From a virus: a stretch of DNA of 64,000 bases. The stretch spans positions 32,647 through 96,646 of IMG/VR virus record IMGVR_UViG_3300030099_008235. One strand, 5' to 3'. A model generated the notes under the pieces. It made no database searches and had not been told where the DNA came from. It was given only the letters and a program-made list of their open reading frames with translations. Below are positions 25,068 through 34,406 of this stretch, piece after piece. Position 1 is the first letter of the stretch, and the number at the start of each line of letters is the position of its first letter. The position numbers and the translations under genes are program-made.

Positions 25068-26373
25068 TATCTTAATGACAAATAAAAAAGTGTCAAATAT
25101 AGAAGAAGCAAACTTCTATTTACAGCGACGCGGACCAGATAAAACTACCGTGACAGAAATAGATAACTGGACATTAGTGCATAATCTTTTATCTATTACA
25201 GGCGACTTTACACCACAACCACTGTCCAAAAAAAATGTACATTTGATATATAATGGTGAAATTTATAATATTCAAAATGAATCAAAAGAATATAAAAGTG
25301 ATGGTTATTATATTTTAGATGCATATGATCAATATGGAGATAACTTTTTTAAACATCTTGATGGTGAGTTTGCAATAGCTTTATTAGATTTAGATAATAA
25401 TAAGTTAATATTTGGCGGTGATCTATTTTTAACAAAGCCTCTTTTTATAGGTAAAGATGGTAATAATATTTGTATATCTTCATATAAATCTGCTGTTACA
25501 TCATTAGGGTTCAATAAAATATTACGTGCAGAACCTAATATGTATTATATTGTTGATTTAAAAACATTTAAAGCACAAACGAGACAAACATATGAATGGA
25601 ATCTTGATCAACATATCGATTCATATGAAGTATGGAAAGAAAATTTTTATAAAGCTCTTAAAAAGAGAGTAACAGGTATTAAAGATAATTTTTTAGTTCC
25701 AGTAAGTAGTGGGCACGATAGTGGTGGTATAATTTGCGGTTTAAAAGAACTTAATATAGTCGATTTTATGACTTATTCTTTTACTGCTAATGAAGCTCCA
25801 GGAATAATTGAAGAGAGAGTTAAACATATTGATAATAAAATTCTTAAAGATGGTATTACATTAGATGAAAATATTGCTATAAACAAATATAAAGAAAATT
25901 ATGTAGAGCCATTTTTTTATGGACCAACGCCATATAATAAAACGCATGAAGGGTTCGAAGATAAAGGTGGTACAGGTCTTTTACACTTATTAAAATATTG
26001 TAGAAATAATCATAAAATAAAAGTACAGCTTTCAGGACAAGGAGCTGATGAAGTAATGACAACCATACAAACATATGGTTTTAATTCTCCTAATCCATAT
26101 ATATGGCCTGAAAATTTATCTGAAATATTTCCGTGGGGTAATTTTTACTACGGAGCTAATTGGAGTTATTTAAATAAAGAAGAATGTATTGCTGGTAGTG
26201 TTGGTATAGAAACAAGATACCCATTTTTAGATAAAAAGGTAGTACAAAGTTTTATTAACTTAACTGCAAATTTAAAAAACAAATACTATAAAGCACCTCT
26301 ACATTCTTTATTAACAGAGTGTAATTTTCCTTTTGTAGGTGCAAAAAGAGGTTTTGATTTAAAAATATCATGA
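25060..26373 (+). CDS. Asparagine synthetase B-like glutamine amidotransferase
   Basis: 437 aa. The start MCSIL leaves Cys2 as the N-terminal nucleophile of the class II glutaminase. RRGPD and YNGEIYN bind glutamine. The ATP-pyrophosphatase loop is PVSSGHDSGG, with His where the consensus SGGxDS has Gly. LSGQGADEVM follows, and ETRYPFLDKKVV is typical of the C-terminal domain. It is shorter than housekeeping AsnB (about 550 aa), and the setting among glycosyltransferases suggests amidation of a sugar acid or amino-acid decoration of a glycan rather than asparagine supply. Confidence 0.85.
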   Translation: MCSILMTNKKVSNIEEANFYLQRRGPDKTTVTEIDNWTLVHNLLSITGDFTPQPLSKKNVHLIYNGEIYNIQNESKEYKSDGYYILDAYDQYGDNFFKHLDGEFAIALLDLDNNKLIFGGDLFLTKPLFIGKDGNNICISSYKSAVTSLGFNKILRAEPNMYYIVDLKTFKAQTRQTYEWNLDQHIDSYEVWKENFYKALKKRVTGIKDNFLVPVSSGHDSGGIICGLKELNIVDFMTYSFTANEAPGIIEERVKHIDNKILKDGITLDENIAINKYKENYVEPFFYGPTPYNKTHEGFEDKGGTGLLHLLKYCRNNHKIKVQLSGQGADEVMTTIQTYGFNSPNPYIWPENLSEIFPWGNFYYGANWSYLNKEECIAGSVGIETRYPFLDKKVVQSFINLTANLKNKYYKAPLHSLLTECNFPFVGAKRGFDLKIS

Positions 26374-27146
26374 GAGTAATAGTTGAATATGATCCGTACA
26401 ATAGGCTAGGTAATAGAATGTTTCAATATGCATTTGGTTATATTGTAGCAAAGAAATATAATTGTGAATTATTTTGTAATGAAGGTTTGCCCAATTTTGG
26501 AATTAAACCTAATCCTATAAAAGATATTGATCCAAATGCTATGAGAACAAGATCTTTTGGAGAACAATATTTTGATATAGATTCTTTAGAAAACTTTACA
26601 GGAGATTTTATTGTTGATTTTTGGGCTCAAAAAGCTGCTCATTATATTGAGCATCGCGAAGAATTAAGACAAGTTTTTGGTATTAGAGAACTTGATACTA
26701 TTAATAAAAACGCATTAGTATTACATATTAGAGGTACTGATTATAACCAACTTGGTCAATTTTTAGGTTTAGATTTTTATAAAGATCTTATTCGTAATTC
26801 TAAATTTACAGAAGTTAAAATTGTTACTGACGATCCAAAATGTGAAACTGTTACTAAATTAATAGAAGAAGGGTGTAAGTTAGAAACAGCCGGGCCTGGA
26901 TCAGAGTTTAATATTCATGGTGATAGAAGTGCGATGGATGATATGAAGACATTATTATATAGTGAAAATATAGCTATATCACAGTCCTCGTTTGCTTGGT
27001 GGCCAGCATTTTTAGGTACACATAAAAAAATTATTTTTCCATATAGTCTTACTATTAACAAGCAAATGTGGCCTTTAGATCCAAAGCAAGATGACATTGA
27101 CCTGTTTTTTGACTTTAATAATACTAGTCATAAGTACATAAAATGA
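26370..27146 (+). CDS. GT11-like fucosyltransferase
   Basis: 258 aa. NRLGNRMFQYAFGYIVAKKY is the GT11 N-terminal motif (usually GGLGNQxFQYA). LVLHIRGTDY is the HxRxxDY GDP-binding motif, and ISQSSFAWWPAFLG the conserved SSFSWW region of alpha-1,2-fucosyltransferases. The GDP-sugar epimerase-like gene at 30477 could help make a GDP-sugar donor. Coupled by ATGA on both sides. Confidence 0.82.
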   Translation: MRVIVEYDPYNRLGNRMFQYAFGYIVAKKYNCELFCNEGLPNFGIKPNPIKDIDPNAMRTRSFGEQYFDIDSLENFTGDFIVDFWAQKAAHYIEHREELRQVFGIRELDTINKNALVLHIRGTDYNQLGQFLGLDFYKDLIRNSKFTEVKIVTDDPKCETVTKLIEEGCKLETAGPGSEFNIHGDRSAMDDMKTLLYSENIAISQSSFAWWPAFLGTHKKIIFPYSLTINKQMWPLDPKQDDIDLFFDFNNTSHKYIK

Positions 27147-28057
27147 ATGTAGTTTTGTTTCATAGAGGAAACTATTTAGCACACCGCCCGGATATGTCCG
27201 GGTTGCCTAAGCATATAGAATATTGTATCAAACAAATACGACGTACAAGCCCGGAGTTAAAAATATATTTTTTAACTAATTTAGATATTGAACAACCGCC
27301 AGATAATAACATTGTAATTGTTAATATACGAGAGCTTGAAGTTCCTGATATAACAAATTATTTTGCGCATGATATACCTGAACACGTTCAACTATGGCAA
27401 ACAGCTGTATTACGATTATTTTATATTGAACAATTCTTAGAAAAATATAATATTAGTGATGCTGTTCATTTTGATAATGATGTTTTAATTTTTTCTAATT
27501 TAAAAGATTTACTAACTAAATTTAGAAAGTTTAATTTTCTTATTACAGCTCATTTTGAAACAGAATATGTATTTGGTTTTAGTTATATTAAAAATAGTAA
27601 ATCTCTTACACCTATTAATAATAAGTTATTAGACTTAATTAATTTACCATTTTCAGAATTACAAGCTCGAGTTGATAGCGAATGCCCTCATGAAATGAGG
27701 CTTATTAATTACATTAATACATCAAATAATAGTAAGTATATAGATCACCTTCCTGTAGTTGTTGAAGGACCAGGAAGCGATAATTTTGATATATTTCAAA
27801 CAATATTTGACCCTTCTTCCTACGGTAAGCATATTGCTGGTTCACATTGCCTAGGTCCGCATAATAAACATTATGTTAAGACGCCTGATTGGCATGGTAC
27901 AGAATTACATCATTATGCCGGTAAACAGATAAGCGACGGAAAAATAAAAGTAATTTTTGATGGTAAATATCCTTTTTTATCTTATAATGATAAGACGTAT
28001 ACGATAAACAACCTTCATATACATAATAAAAACCTAAAAGAATTTTCAATATTATGA
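27143..28057 (+). CDS. Putative glycosyltransferase with DxD motif
   Basis: 304 aa. DAVHFDNDVLIFSNL provides a DxD-like DND motif after a conserved VQLWQTAVLRLFYIEQFL helix. HVAGSHCLGPHNK-like histidines (AGSHCLGPHNKHY) near 230 may complete the site. The family is not identified exactly; it resembles GT-A transferases acting on surface glycans. Overlaps both neighbours by 4 nt. Confidence 0.62.
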   Translation: MNVVLFHRGNYLAHRPDMSGLPKHIEYCIKQIRRTSPELKIYFLTNLDIEQPPDNNIVIVNIRELEVPDITNYFAHDIPEHVQLWQTAVLRLFYIEQFLEKYNISDAVHFDNDVLIFSNLKDLLTKFRKFNFLITAHFETEYVFGFSYIKNSKSLTPINNKLLDLINLPFSELQARVDSECPHEMRLINYINTSNNSKYIDHLPVVVEGPGSDNFDIFQTIFDPSSYGKHIAGSHCLGPHNKHYVKTPDWHGTELHHYAGKQISDGKIKVIFDGKYPFLSYNDKTYTINNLHIHNKNLKEFSIL

Positions 28058-28680
28058 TGCTAGATTTCGATAACCTTATTAAAAAATACAATATGAAAAT
28101 AACTGGTGTTATTCATATTGGTGGTCATATTGGTAAAGAATATGATGAATATCAAAAAATAAAGACTATAGAACATATGGTCTTTTATGAGCCAGATCCA
28201 GATAACTTTAAAAAATTAAAAGCGAGAGTAGGTCATGATGAGAGAGTTTTTTGTATTAATCGCGCTTTAGGTCCTTTTTCTTGTGAAGCAGATTTACATA
28301 GAGAGTATAATAATAATGGACAATCTAATTCATTATTAGAGCCATTTAAACATACGCATATATATCCGGATATTGTATTTAATGAAAAACTTAAAGTTAA
28401 AGTTGATCCTTTAGATAGATATAAAACATCTTCTAAATTTAATTTTATTAATATGGATGTACAAGGGGCTGAATTAAACGTATTGCTTGGGGCTTCAAAA
28501 ACTCTTCATAATATAGATTATATTATGACTGAAGTTAATAGAGATGAATTATATAAAAACTGCGCATTAATTGAAGATATAGATTATTTTCTCTCAAAAT
28601 ATAATTTTGAGAGAGTAGAGGAAGAATGGGATAGAGATAACCCGGTATGGGGCGATGCTTTTTATGTCAAGAAAAAATGA
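28054..28680 (+). CDS. FkbM-family methyltransferase
   Basis: 208 aa. GVIHIGGHIGKEYDEYQK corresponds to the SAM-binding motif I. VFYEPDPDNFKKL is motif II, and FNFINMDVQGAELNVLLGA is the FkbM signature (DxxGxE). FkbM enzymes O-methylate sugars and related hydroxyls. It probably caps or modifies the glycan made by this operon. Confidence 0.85.
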   Translation: MMLDFDNLIKKYNMKITGVIHIGGHIGKEYDEYQKIKTIEHMVFYEPDPDNFKKLKARVGHDERVFCINRALGPFSCEADLHREYNNNGQSNSLLEPFKHTHIYPDIVFNEKLKVKVDPLDRYKTSSKFNFINMDVQGAELNVLLGASKTLHNIDYIMTEVNRDELYKNCALIEDIDYFLSKYNFERVEEEWDRDNPVWGDAFYVKKK

Positions 28681-29540
28681 ATCTAATATCAGGAGAAAAG
28701 CTTCAAGAGCTAGCTGATTTAACTATTATTTTTGAAGACCAGCGTCATGAAGATTTATGGAAGGTTCAAATTCAAAACATAATATGTAAATATATAATAT
28801 TACGGCCTGGTGACGAGATTCCTAAATCAGTTTTTAAAGCTAAATCTATCTTTGTATATACACATGCTCTTCCTTTATTTTTTGAAAGAATATTTCCATC
28901 ATTAACAAAGCCAATAATATTATTATCACATAATTCAGACCATGGTGTTGATAATAATTTTATCAAATATCTTGAAAGTGATAAAATTTCTAAATGGTTC
29001 TGTCAAAATAGATTAATTGAACATCCTAAATTATTTTCTTTTCCAATAGGCGTTGCAAATAGTCAGTGGGATCATGGTAATCAAATTCTTTTAAAAAGCA
29101 TTATTGAAAAGAATTTCGCAAAAGAATTTTTAGTATACAAAAATTTTGATATTAGTACTAATTCTTATGAACGTAATTTATGTCATGCTATTACACAACG
29201 CAATGGCATACCTATGAGCTCAAAAACTGATATATCACAATACTGGGAAATGTTAGCAAAAAGTGTTTTTGTAATATCACCACCCGGTGGAGGTATTGAT
29301 TGTCACCGTATATGGGAAGCACTTTATTTTAAAACTATACCAGTTATTCAATATCATTCAAGCTTTTCACAATTTAAACATTTACCTATATTATTTGTAG
29401 AGTCGTGGGAAGATATAACAATACAGTATTTACGTAATAAGGCTTATACATTAGACGTAAATTGGGATATAGAAGAACTTAAACTTGAATTTTGGAAAAA
29501 TAGTTTAGTTGAAAATTATAAAACAGAAAGTAAAATATAA
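28677..29540 (+). CDS. Exostosin-like glycosyltransferase
   Basis: Start ATG 28677 (MNLISGEKLQEL) overlaps the previous stop (ATGA) and is preferred over 28647. 287 aa. FVISPPGGGIDCHRIWEALY, then FKTIPVIQY, is the exostosin/GT47-type donor-binding region. FPIGVANSQWDHGN precedes it. Third exostosin-like member of the operon. Confidence 0.7.
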   Translation: MNLISGEKLQELADLTIIFEDQRHEDLWKVQIQNIICKYIILRPGDEIPKSVFKAKSIFVYTHALPLFFERIFPSLTKPIILLSHNSDHGVDNNFIKYLESDKISKWFCQNRLIEHPKLFSFPIGVANSQWDHGNQILLKSIIEKNFAKEFLVYKNFDISTNSYERNLCHAITQRNGIPMSSKTDISQYWEMLAKSVFVISPPGGGIDCHRIWEALYFKTIPVIQYHSSFSQFKHLPILFVESWEDITIQYLRNKAYTLDVNWDIEELKLEFWKNSLVENYKTESKI

Positions 29541-29543
29541 AGG

Positions 29544-30125
29544 ATGATTATTAAAGAAGGTGTTTATGATGGTAAGTTAATACATGAAAGATTTGCTTAC
29601 AAATATTTTAGAAAGCAAGTCGCTCCCTATGGTAATATTGTTGCATTTAAAGCTCCGATGTATGTAAAAGAAGAGCTTATTGATCTTGAAGATTCTTTGA
29701 GTAATGATTTTATCCATAGTCAAGATGCTATTAACTTTTGCTGGGAAATTCCTAATTTATGTCCTTTTGGAGCTGTTTCTTTTCAAAGACTTTTTAATAC
29801 TGCTATAGCAAATATTTTATCTAATATTATTAAAAAGCCTATTTTAGTAGATGGAGATGATTTACTTGTGCAAGATGAATTCGTTGGTAGTGACGGTAAG
29901 GTTAGAAAATCTGGTAAAGTTAGTGTTTCTATTACCTATTCTAAAGATAATATTGCTGTAGGTCATACAGGTATTAATATTGTAGCTGGTGAAAAAGCTC
30001 CTGGATTTGCTTATTCGTCAGATTTAAATGAAGAAACTGCTAACGAGTTTATGGGTGCAGTAATTGATTATTTTAATAATGAAGTTGCAGATCAATTTAT
30101 TGCTACTACTAAAGTAATTGTATGA
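29544..30125 (+). CDS. DUF366 family protein
   Basis: 193 aa. The sequence MIIKEGVYDGKLIHERFAYK, then GNIVAFKAPMYV and the stretch ending CPFGAVSFQRLFN, match the DUF366 family found in archaea, bacteria and some phages. Biochemical function unknown to me. It sits between glycosyltransferase and epimerase genes, coupled by ATGA to the following gene. Confidence 0.72.
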   Translation: MIIKEGVYDGKLIHERFAYKYFRKQVAPYGNIVAFKAPMYVKEELIDLEDSLSNDFIHSQDAINFCWEIPNLCPFGAVSFQRLFNTAIANILSNIIKKPILVDGDDLLVQDEFVGSDGKVRKSGKVSVSITYSKDNIAVGHTGINIVAGEKAPGFAYSSDLNEETANEFMGAVIDYFNNEVADQFIATTKVIV

Positions 30126-30484
30126 ATTTTTTTCAACTGCAAAATAAACTATTTTATTCTAAGAAAGATAATGCTCAATATTTAGACGCAGAAGGTGAGC
30201 AAGCGTTTGTACCTTTCTTGTTTAATAGATGGCTTTCGTTTTATAACAACGATATGTCTGTTTTTACTAATGAGACGTTAAATCGCTTTAGTACTATATT
30301 TGAAAATAAGCAAGACGCTTATAAATTATATTACTATTTGATACCTCGACTTAAATTTAAGAAAATATCTTATATTAAGAAAGTTAAAAAAGATAAGGAT
30401 GAGGAGGAAAATTTAAACTTAATAGCTAAAAATAAAAATATTTCAGTTAGAGAGTTGAAAGAATATATTTCAAATTATGAGTAA
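30122..30484 (+). CDS. 62: Probable clamp loader small subunit (gp62-like)
   Basis: 120 aa. The pattern FVPFLFNRWLSFYNNDMSVF, then KQDAYKLYYYLIPRLKFKK and a Lys-rich stretch, resembles clamp loader subunit A of marine T4-like phages (the gp62 partner of gp44 that loads the gp45 clamp). These are shorter than T4 gp62 (187 aa). It is embedded in a glycan operon far from genes 44/45, so the call rests on sequence pattern only. Confidence 0.5.
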   Translation: MNFFQLQNKLFYSKKDNAQYLDAEGEQAFVPFLFNRWLSFYNNDMSVFTNETLNRFSTIFENKQDAYKLYYYLIPRLKFKKISYIKKVKKDKDEEENLNLIAKNKNISVRELKEYISNYE

Positions 30485-31508
30485 AACAGCATTAGTATTA
30501 GGAGCCGGTGGATTTATTGGTAATAGTTTAGTTTCGCGTTTAAAGCAGGAAGGGTATTGGGTAAGAGGTGTAGATCTTAAACTACCTGAATATAGTAAAA
30601 CAGAAGCTGATGAATTTATTTCAGGTAACATTGGAGATTTAAGAAGTCAGTCAAATTGTGCTAAGGTAGTAAAATTTGATGGCGCTACTAGTAATTTTCA
30701 TGGAAGAGTTCCGGAACAGTATAAGGAAACGTTTGATGAAATCTATCAACTAGCTGCAGATATGGGAGGCGCTGGCTTTATTTTTACAGGTGACAATGAT
30801 GCTGATATTATGCATAATTCTGCAACTATTAATCTTAATATTTTGAATGCCGTTAAACAAATAAATGAATATAAAGGCGTTAATAATACAAAGATATTTT
30901 ATAGTAGTAGTGCTTGTATGTATCCTGAGCATAATCAACTAGATCCAGATAATCCTAATTGTGAAGAATCATCAGCATACCCTGCTGATCCCGATTCGGA
31001 ATATGGATGGGAAAAGCTTTTTAGTGAACGTTTATTTTTAGCTTATAATAGAAATTACGATATACCGGTAAGAATAGCGCGCTTTCATAATATATTTGGA
31101 CCGTTAGGTACTTGGGATGGTGGTAGAGAAAAGGCACCTGCAGCTATATGTCGAAAAGTTATTGAAGCTGAAGATGAAATTGAAATATGGGGTGATGGAA
31201 AACAAACGAGAAGCTTTTTATATATTGATGAATGTGTAGAAGGAATTAGGCGACTAGTAGAATCAGATTTTATTGGACCTGTAAATATAGGTTCCGATGA
31301 AATGGTAACAATTAATCAACTTGTTGATATTGCTTGTAGTATCGAAAATAAAAATATTACTAAAAAGCATATTGATGGACCACTAGGTGTAGCTGGTAGA
31401 AATTCTGATAATAAACTTATTAAAGAAAAAATTGATTGGGCTCCAAACTATTCACTCGCTAAAGGTATTGAAAAGACCTATATGTGGATTAAAGAACAAA
31501 TTAATTAA
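30477..31508 (+). CDS. GDP-mannose 3,5-epimerase-like SDR enzyme
   Basis: 343 aa. The NAD-binding start is ALVLGAGGFIGNSLVSRL. YQLAADMGGAGFIFTGDNDA, the catalytic YGWEK (Y-x3-K) and RIARFHNIFGPLGTWDGGRE, then KAPAAICRKV, are very close to plant GDP-D-mannose 3',5'-epimerase. It probably converts a GDP-hexose for one of the transferases here. Overlaps the gp62-like gene by 8 nt. Confidence 0.85.
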   Translation: MSKTALVLGAGGFIGNSLVSRLKQEGYWVRGVDLKLPEYSKTEADEFISGNIGDLRSQSNCAKVVKFDGATSNFHGRVPEQYKETFDEIYQLAADMGGAGFIFTGDNDADIMHNSATINLNILNAVKQINEYKGVNNTKIFYSSSACMYPEHNQLDPDNPNCEESSAYPADPDSEYGWEKLFSERLFLAYNRNYDIPVRIARFHNIFGPLGTWDGGREKAPAAICRKVIEAEDEIEIWGDGKQTRSFLYIDECVEGIRRLVESDFIGPVNIGSDEMVTINQLVDIACSIENKNITKKHIDGPLGVAGRNSDNKLIKEKIDWAPNYSLAKGIEKTYMWIKEQIN

Positions 31509-31510
31509 TT

Positions 31511-32419
31511 ATGAGTAAAGCATTAGTAACAGGCGGCGCAGGGTTTATAGGATCAAATTTAGTTGATAGACTTATAGACGAAGGATATGAAGTAGCTATA
31601 ATTGATAACGAAAGCTCAACAGTTAATGCCCAATTTTATTGGAATCCCTTAGCTGAAAAACATGTTATCGATATAACAGATCAGAAAAAATGCAGTAAAG
31701 TTTTTTCTAGTTTTAAACCAGATTATGTTTTTCATTTAGCAGCTCATTCTAGAATACCAATTGCAATAAAAAATCCAATACAATCTTGTGATGTTAATGT
31801 AGTTGGTACGTGTAATATGTTACAACAAAGTAGAGAGCATGGCGTAAAGCGATTTATGTTTTCATCAACATCTTCAGTTTATGGATTAAAAAATAAATGT
31901 CCGTTAAAAGAAGACATGCCAAGAGATTGCCTTAATCCATATTCAGTATCAAAAGCAGCTGCAGAAGAGTTATGTAAAATGTATTATAATTTATTTGATC
32001 TTGAAACTGTTATTTTTAGATATTTTAATGTTTATGGTGAGCGTCAACCATTAAAAGGTCAATATGCACCTTTAATTGGTATCTTTCAAAAACAAAAAGA
32101 TGCTGGAATACCAATGACTGTTGTAGGTGATGGTGAACAACGAAGAGATTTTACGTATGTTGGTGACATTGTAAAAGCTAATATATTAGCAGCTGAAAGC
32201 GATAATTCAGATATTATTGGTGAAATATTTAACGTCGGTACAGGTAAAAATTATAGTGTGTTAGATGTGGCAAATATTATAGGAGGTGAAACAGAATTTA
32301 TTCCTGATCGACCTGGAGAAGCAAGAGAAACGCTGGCTGACTTAACAAAAAGTAGAGATCTTCTTTCTTTTGAGCCAGATATTGAATTAGAAGATTGGAT
32401 AAAATCTTATGAAGCTTAA
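31511..32419 (+). CDS. UDP-sugar 4-epimerase-like SDR enzyme (GalE/WbpP type)
   Basis: 302 aa. ALVTGGAGFIGSNLVDRL binds NAD. The catalytic residues are in FSSTSSVYG and YSVSKAAAEE (Y-x3-K). RYFNVYGERQPLKGQYAPLI and DFTYVGDIVKANILA are standard extended-SDR epimerase motifs. UDP-glucose or UDP-GlcNAc are the likeliest substrates. Overlaps the dehydrogenase gene by 11 nt. Confidence 0.85.
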   Translation: MSKALVTGGAGFIGSNLVDRLIDEGYEVAIIDNESSTVNAQFYWNPLAEKHVIDITDQKKCSKVFSSFKPDYVFHLAAHSRIPIAIKNPIQSCDVNVVGTCNMLQQSREHGVKRFMFSSTSSVYGLKNKCPLKEDMPRDCLNPYSVSKAAAEELCKMYYNLFDLETVIFRYFNVYGERQPLKGQYAPLIGIFQKQKDAGIPMTVVGDGEQRRDFTYVGDIVKANILAAESDNSDIIGEIFNVGTGKNYSVLDVANIIGGETEFIPDRPGEARETLADLTKSRDLLSFEPDIELEDWIKSYEA

Positions 32420-33233
32420 AGTAGGAATTGTAGGACATGGGTTTGTCGGTAAAGCAGTTGACTATGGTTTCTCAAATAATGTTAAAAAGAAGCTAATAGA
32501 CCCAAATTATAATACAAGCTGCAAAGATTTACTAACTTTTAACCCGGATGTTGTTTTTATATGCGCACCTACTCCTATGGGTGACGATGGAAGTATAGAT
32601 GCGTCAGTAGTAGAGCAATGTTGTGTTGAGGTAAGTGAATTTACTAATGCATTAATTGTATTGAAGTCAACGGTAACACCAGATATTGCCGGTAGACTAT
32701 CAAAAAAGTTTAAAGACTTTGTATATAATCCAGAATTCTTAACTGAAAAAAATGCTAATGAAGATTTTGTAAATCAATTTATGCTGGTGTTAGGTGGTAC
32801 GAGTTACAATACGCAAGAGCTTTTAGAGATTTATAATGACTATAGTATATGTCGACCTTGTCCAGTTTTTCATATGTCAGCTACCGAAGCTGCATTTGTA
32901 AAATACAGTATTAATACTTTTTTAGCTACAAAAGTAACGTTTTTTAATCAGTTATATGATATAGCAAAAGATCATAATGCTAACTATAATGCAATTGTAA
33001 GTGCTGTAGGATCGGATCCACGTATTACACATTCTCATACAACAGTACCAGGCTTTGATAATAAACGTGGTTATGGTGGAGCATGCTTTCCTAAAGATAC
33101 AGCTGCATTTAATGCTTTTGCAAAATGTTTCTCTGTTTTAAATGAAACTATTAAGGTTAATAATGAGTATAGAAAAAATTATAAGCTCGATAAAAGAGAA
33201 AAAGAGCAAAATGTTCATTATAAACCTATCTAA
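32409..33233 (+). CDS. UDP-glucose/GDP-mannose dehydrogenase-like, C-terminally short
   Basis: 274 aa. KVGIVGHGFVGKAVDYGFSN binds NAD. VFICAPTPM, KSTVTPDIA and VYNPEFLTEKNA fit the family, and GYGGACFPKD holds the catalytic Cys. Full dehydrogenases have about 390-430 aa with a second Rossmann domain for the UDP moiety; that part is absent here, as in several phage homologues. It may make a sugar acid that the AsnB-like enzyme amidates. Confidence 0.82.
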   Translation: MKLKVGIVGHGFVGKAVDYGFSNNVKKKLIDPNYNTSCKDLLTFNPDVVFICAPTPMGDDGSIDASVVEQCCVEVSEFTNALIVLKSTVTPDIAGRLSKKFKDFVYNPEFLTEKNANEDFVNQFMLVLGGTSYNTQELLEIYNDYSICRPCPVFHMSATEAAFVKYSINTFLATKVTFFNQLYDIAKDHNANYNAIVSAVGSDPRITHSHTTVPGFDNKRGYGGACFPKDTAAFNAFAKCFSVLNETIKVNNEYRKNYKLDKREKEQNVHYKPI

Positions 33234-33269
33234 TATTGGATAAAAGGAACCATACTGTTAAATAGATTT

Positions 33270-33701
33270 ATGGCAATGGCATCAATAGATAATTTAGCAC
33301 CTACTAAAAGTTTGATTGACTTATCAAGTCCTGATAAAGGTGACTTTGGTTTAACAGATTATGATCTAACGTTTCTCTTTGACGATATTTTGTTAATCGA
33401 ATATGTCGATCTAGCAGAAAATTTTGATAACGGAGGTGACGCTATTGAACGAAATGGCATCTTAATTCCAACTAATCAAATAACTATGGCTTGGCGAAAA
33501 GGTAAAGTTGTATTATCTGGGCCAGATGCTAAATATGCTAAAGAAGGAGACATTGTTCTTTTTCCAAACAACATGGGTGTTACTATTTCAGGTGTTTCCG
33601 TTCCAGGTAAGGGCACAGTTGAAAAAGGCATCTTTTTAAATGAAGAAAGAATGTTTGGAATTTGTAAAGTAAAAGATGATAATACAAAAGGCAGCTCTTG
33701 A
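33270..33701 (+). CDS. GroES/gp31-like co-chaperonin
   Basis: 143 aa (ATG at 33270 or 33276). FLFDDILLIEYVDLAE, then ERNGILIPTN, KGKVVLSGPDAKYAKEGDIV and LFPNNMGVTISG, follow the GroES beta-barrel order. The NGILIPTN region is the position of the mobile loop. Functional analogue of T4 gp31, needed to fold gp23 in the host GroEL chamber. It begins a new run after the glycan operon, with a small gap of 36 nt. Confidence 0.78.
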   Translation: MAMASIDNLAPTKSLIDLSSPDKGDFGLTDYDLTFLFDDILLIEYVDLAENFDNGGDAIERNGILIPTNQITMAWRKGKVVLSGPDAKYAKEGDIVLFPNNMGVTISGVSVPGKGTVEKGIFLNEERMFGICKVKDDNTKGSS

Positions 33702-34053
33702 CTCTCTTTTACTAGATAATGTTTGTGAAATAAGATTTACTCGTAGAATAATTAAACCTGGTCAAGCCCCTACGAGAAGAATGCTTTGTACAAAATCTCT
33801 ACCTTTACTTAATTCTGTAAATGGTAGAATTTCATTAAACTATTTTCCTCCTAAAGGACCACCTAAAGCATATCTTGGTCCTGATAGATTAGCTGTTGCA
33901 TGGGATATATTAATGCAAGATTATAGAAATATTAATACTTTGCAATGTGATCTAATACAACAAATTCCTGCTAATGATGATTTTTGGGTATATTTTAACG
34001 AAAATATATTTCCAATGTCAGCAGAACAAAAATTTAATTTTATGAATTCATGA
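33676..34053 (+). CDS. Conserved T4-like phage protein, 125 aa
   Basis: Contains CEIRFTRRIIKPGQAPTRRM, then LLNSVNGRISLNY and a C-terminal DDFWVYFNENIFPMSAEQKF. This pattern is familiar from marine T4-like phages but I know of no function. It is basic in the N-terminal half. The start overlaps the co-chaperonin gene by 26 nt. Confidence 0.65.
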   Translation: MIIQKAALDSLLLDNVCEIRFTRRIIKPGQAPTRRMLCTKSLPLLNSVNGRISLNYFPPKGPPKAYLGPDRLAVAWDILMQDYRNINTLQCDLIQQIPANDDFWVYFNENIFPMSAEQKFNFMNS

Positions 34054-34400
34054 ATGTAAGTTTAGAAAAAGTAACAGATTTTTTAAAGCCTTTCTTATTA
34101 CAAGACATTATAATAAGAACAGATAAAAAAATATTAAAAAGAGGCAAACTTAAAATATTTCAAATTAAACAATATTATATAAATTTAACTCTAGAATTTA
34201 ATGACTCAATTAAATCTTATGAAATACCTTATCCATTTAAAATGCACCATGACGAAGATAAAGGTGTCTTAAATTACCATTTGAGTTCATTTATACCTCG
34301 TAGTCAATTGACTATGGTTAAATTTTTAGATAGTTCATCTAAATCTAAATTATATGATAACCTCGTGTATATATTGCCTTCTGAAAAAACTATAGTATAA
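34050..34400 (+). CDS. Conserved hypothetical protein, 116 aa
   Basis: Basic beta-rich sequence (LLQDIIIRTDKKILKRGKLK, then SYEIPYPFKMHHDEDKGVLN). It overlaps the preceding gene by 4 nt (ATGA) and precedes the helicase. Seems part of the conserved set around this helicase in marine T4-like phages; function unknown. Confidence 0.6.
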   Translation: MNVSLEKVTDFLKPFLLQDIIIRTDKKILKRGKLKIFQIKQYYINLTLEFNDSIKSYEIPYPFKMHHDEDKGVLNYHLSSFIPRSQLTMVKFLDSSSKSKLYDNLVYILPSEKTIV

Positions 34401-34406
34401 TAAAGT

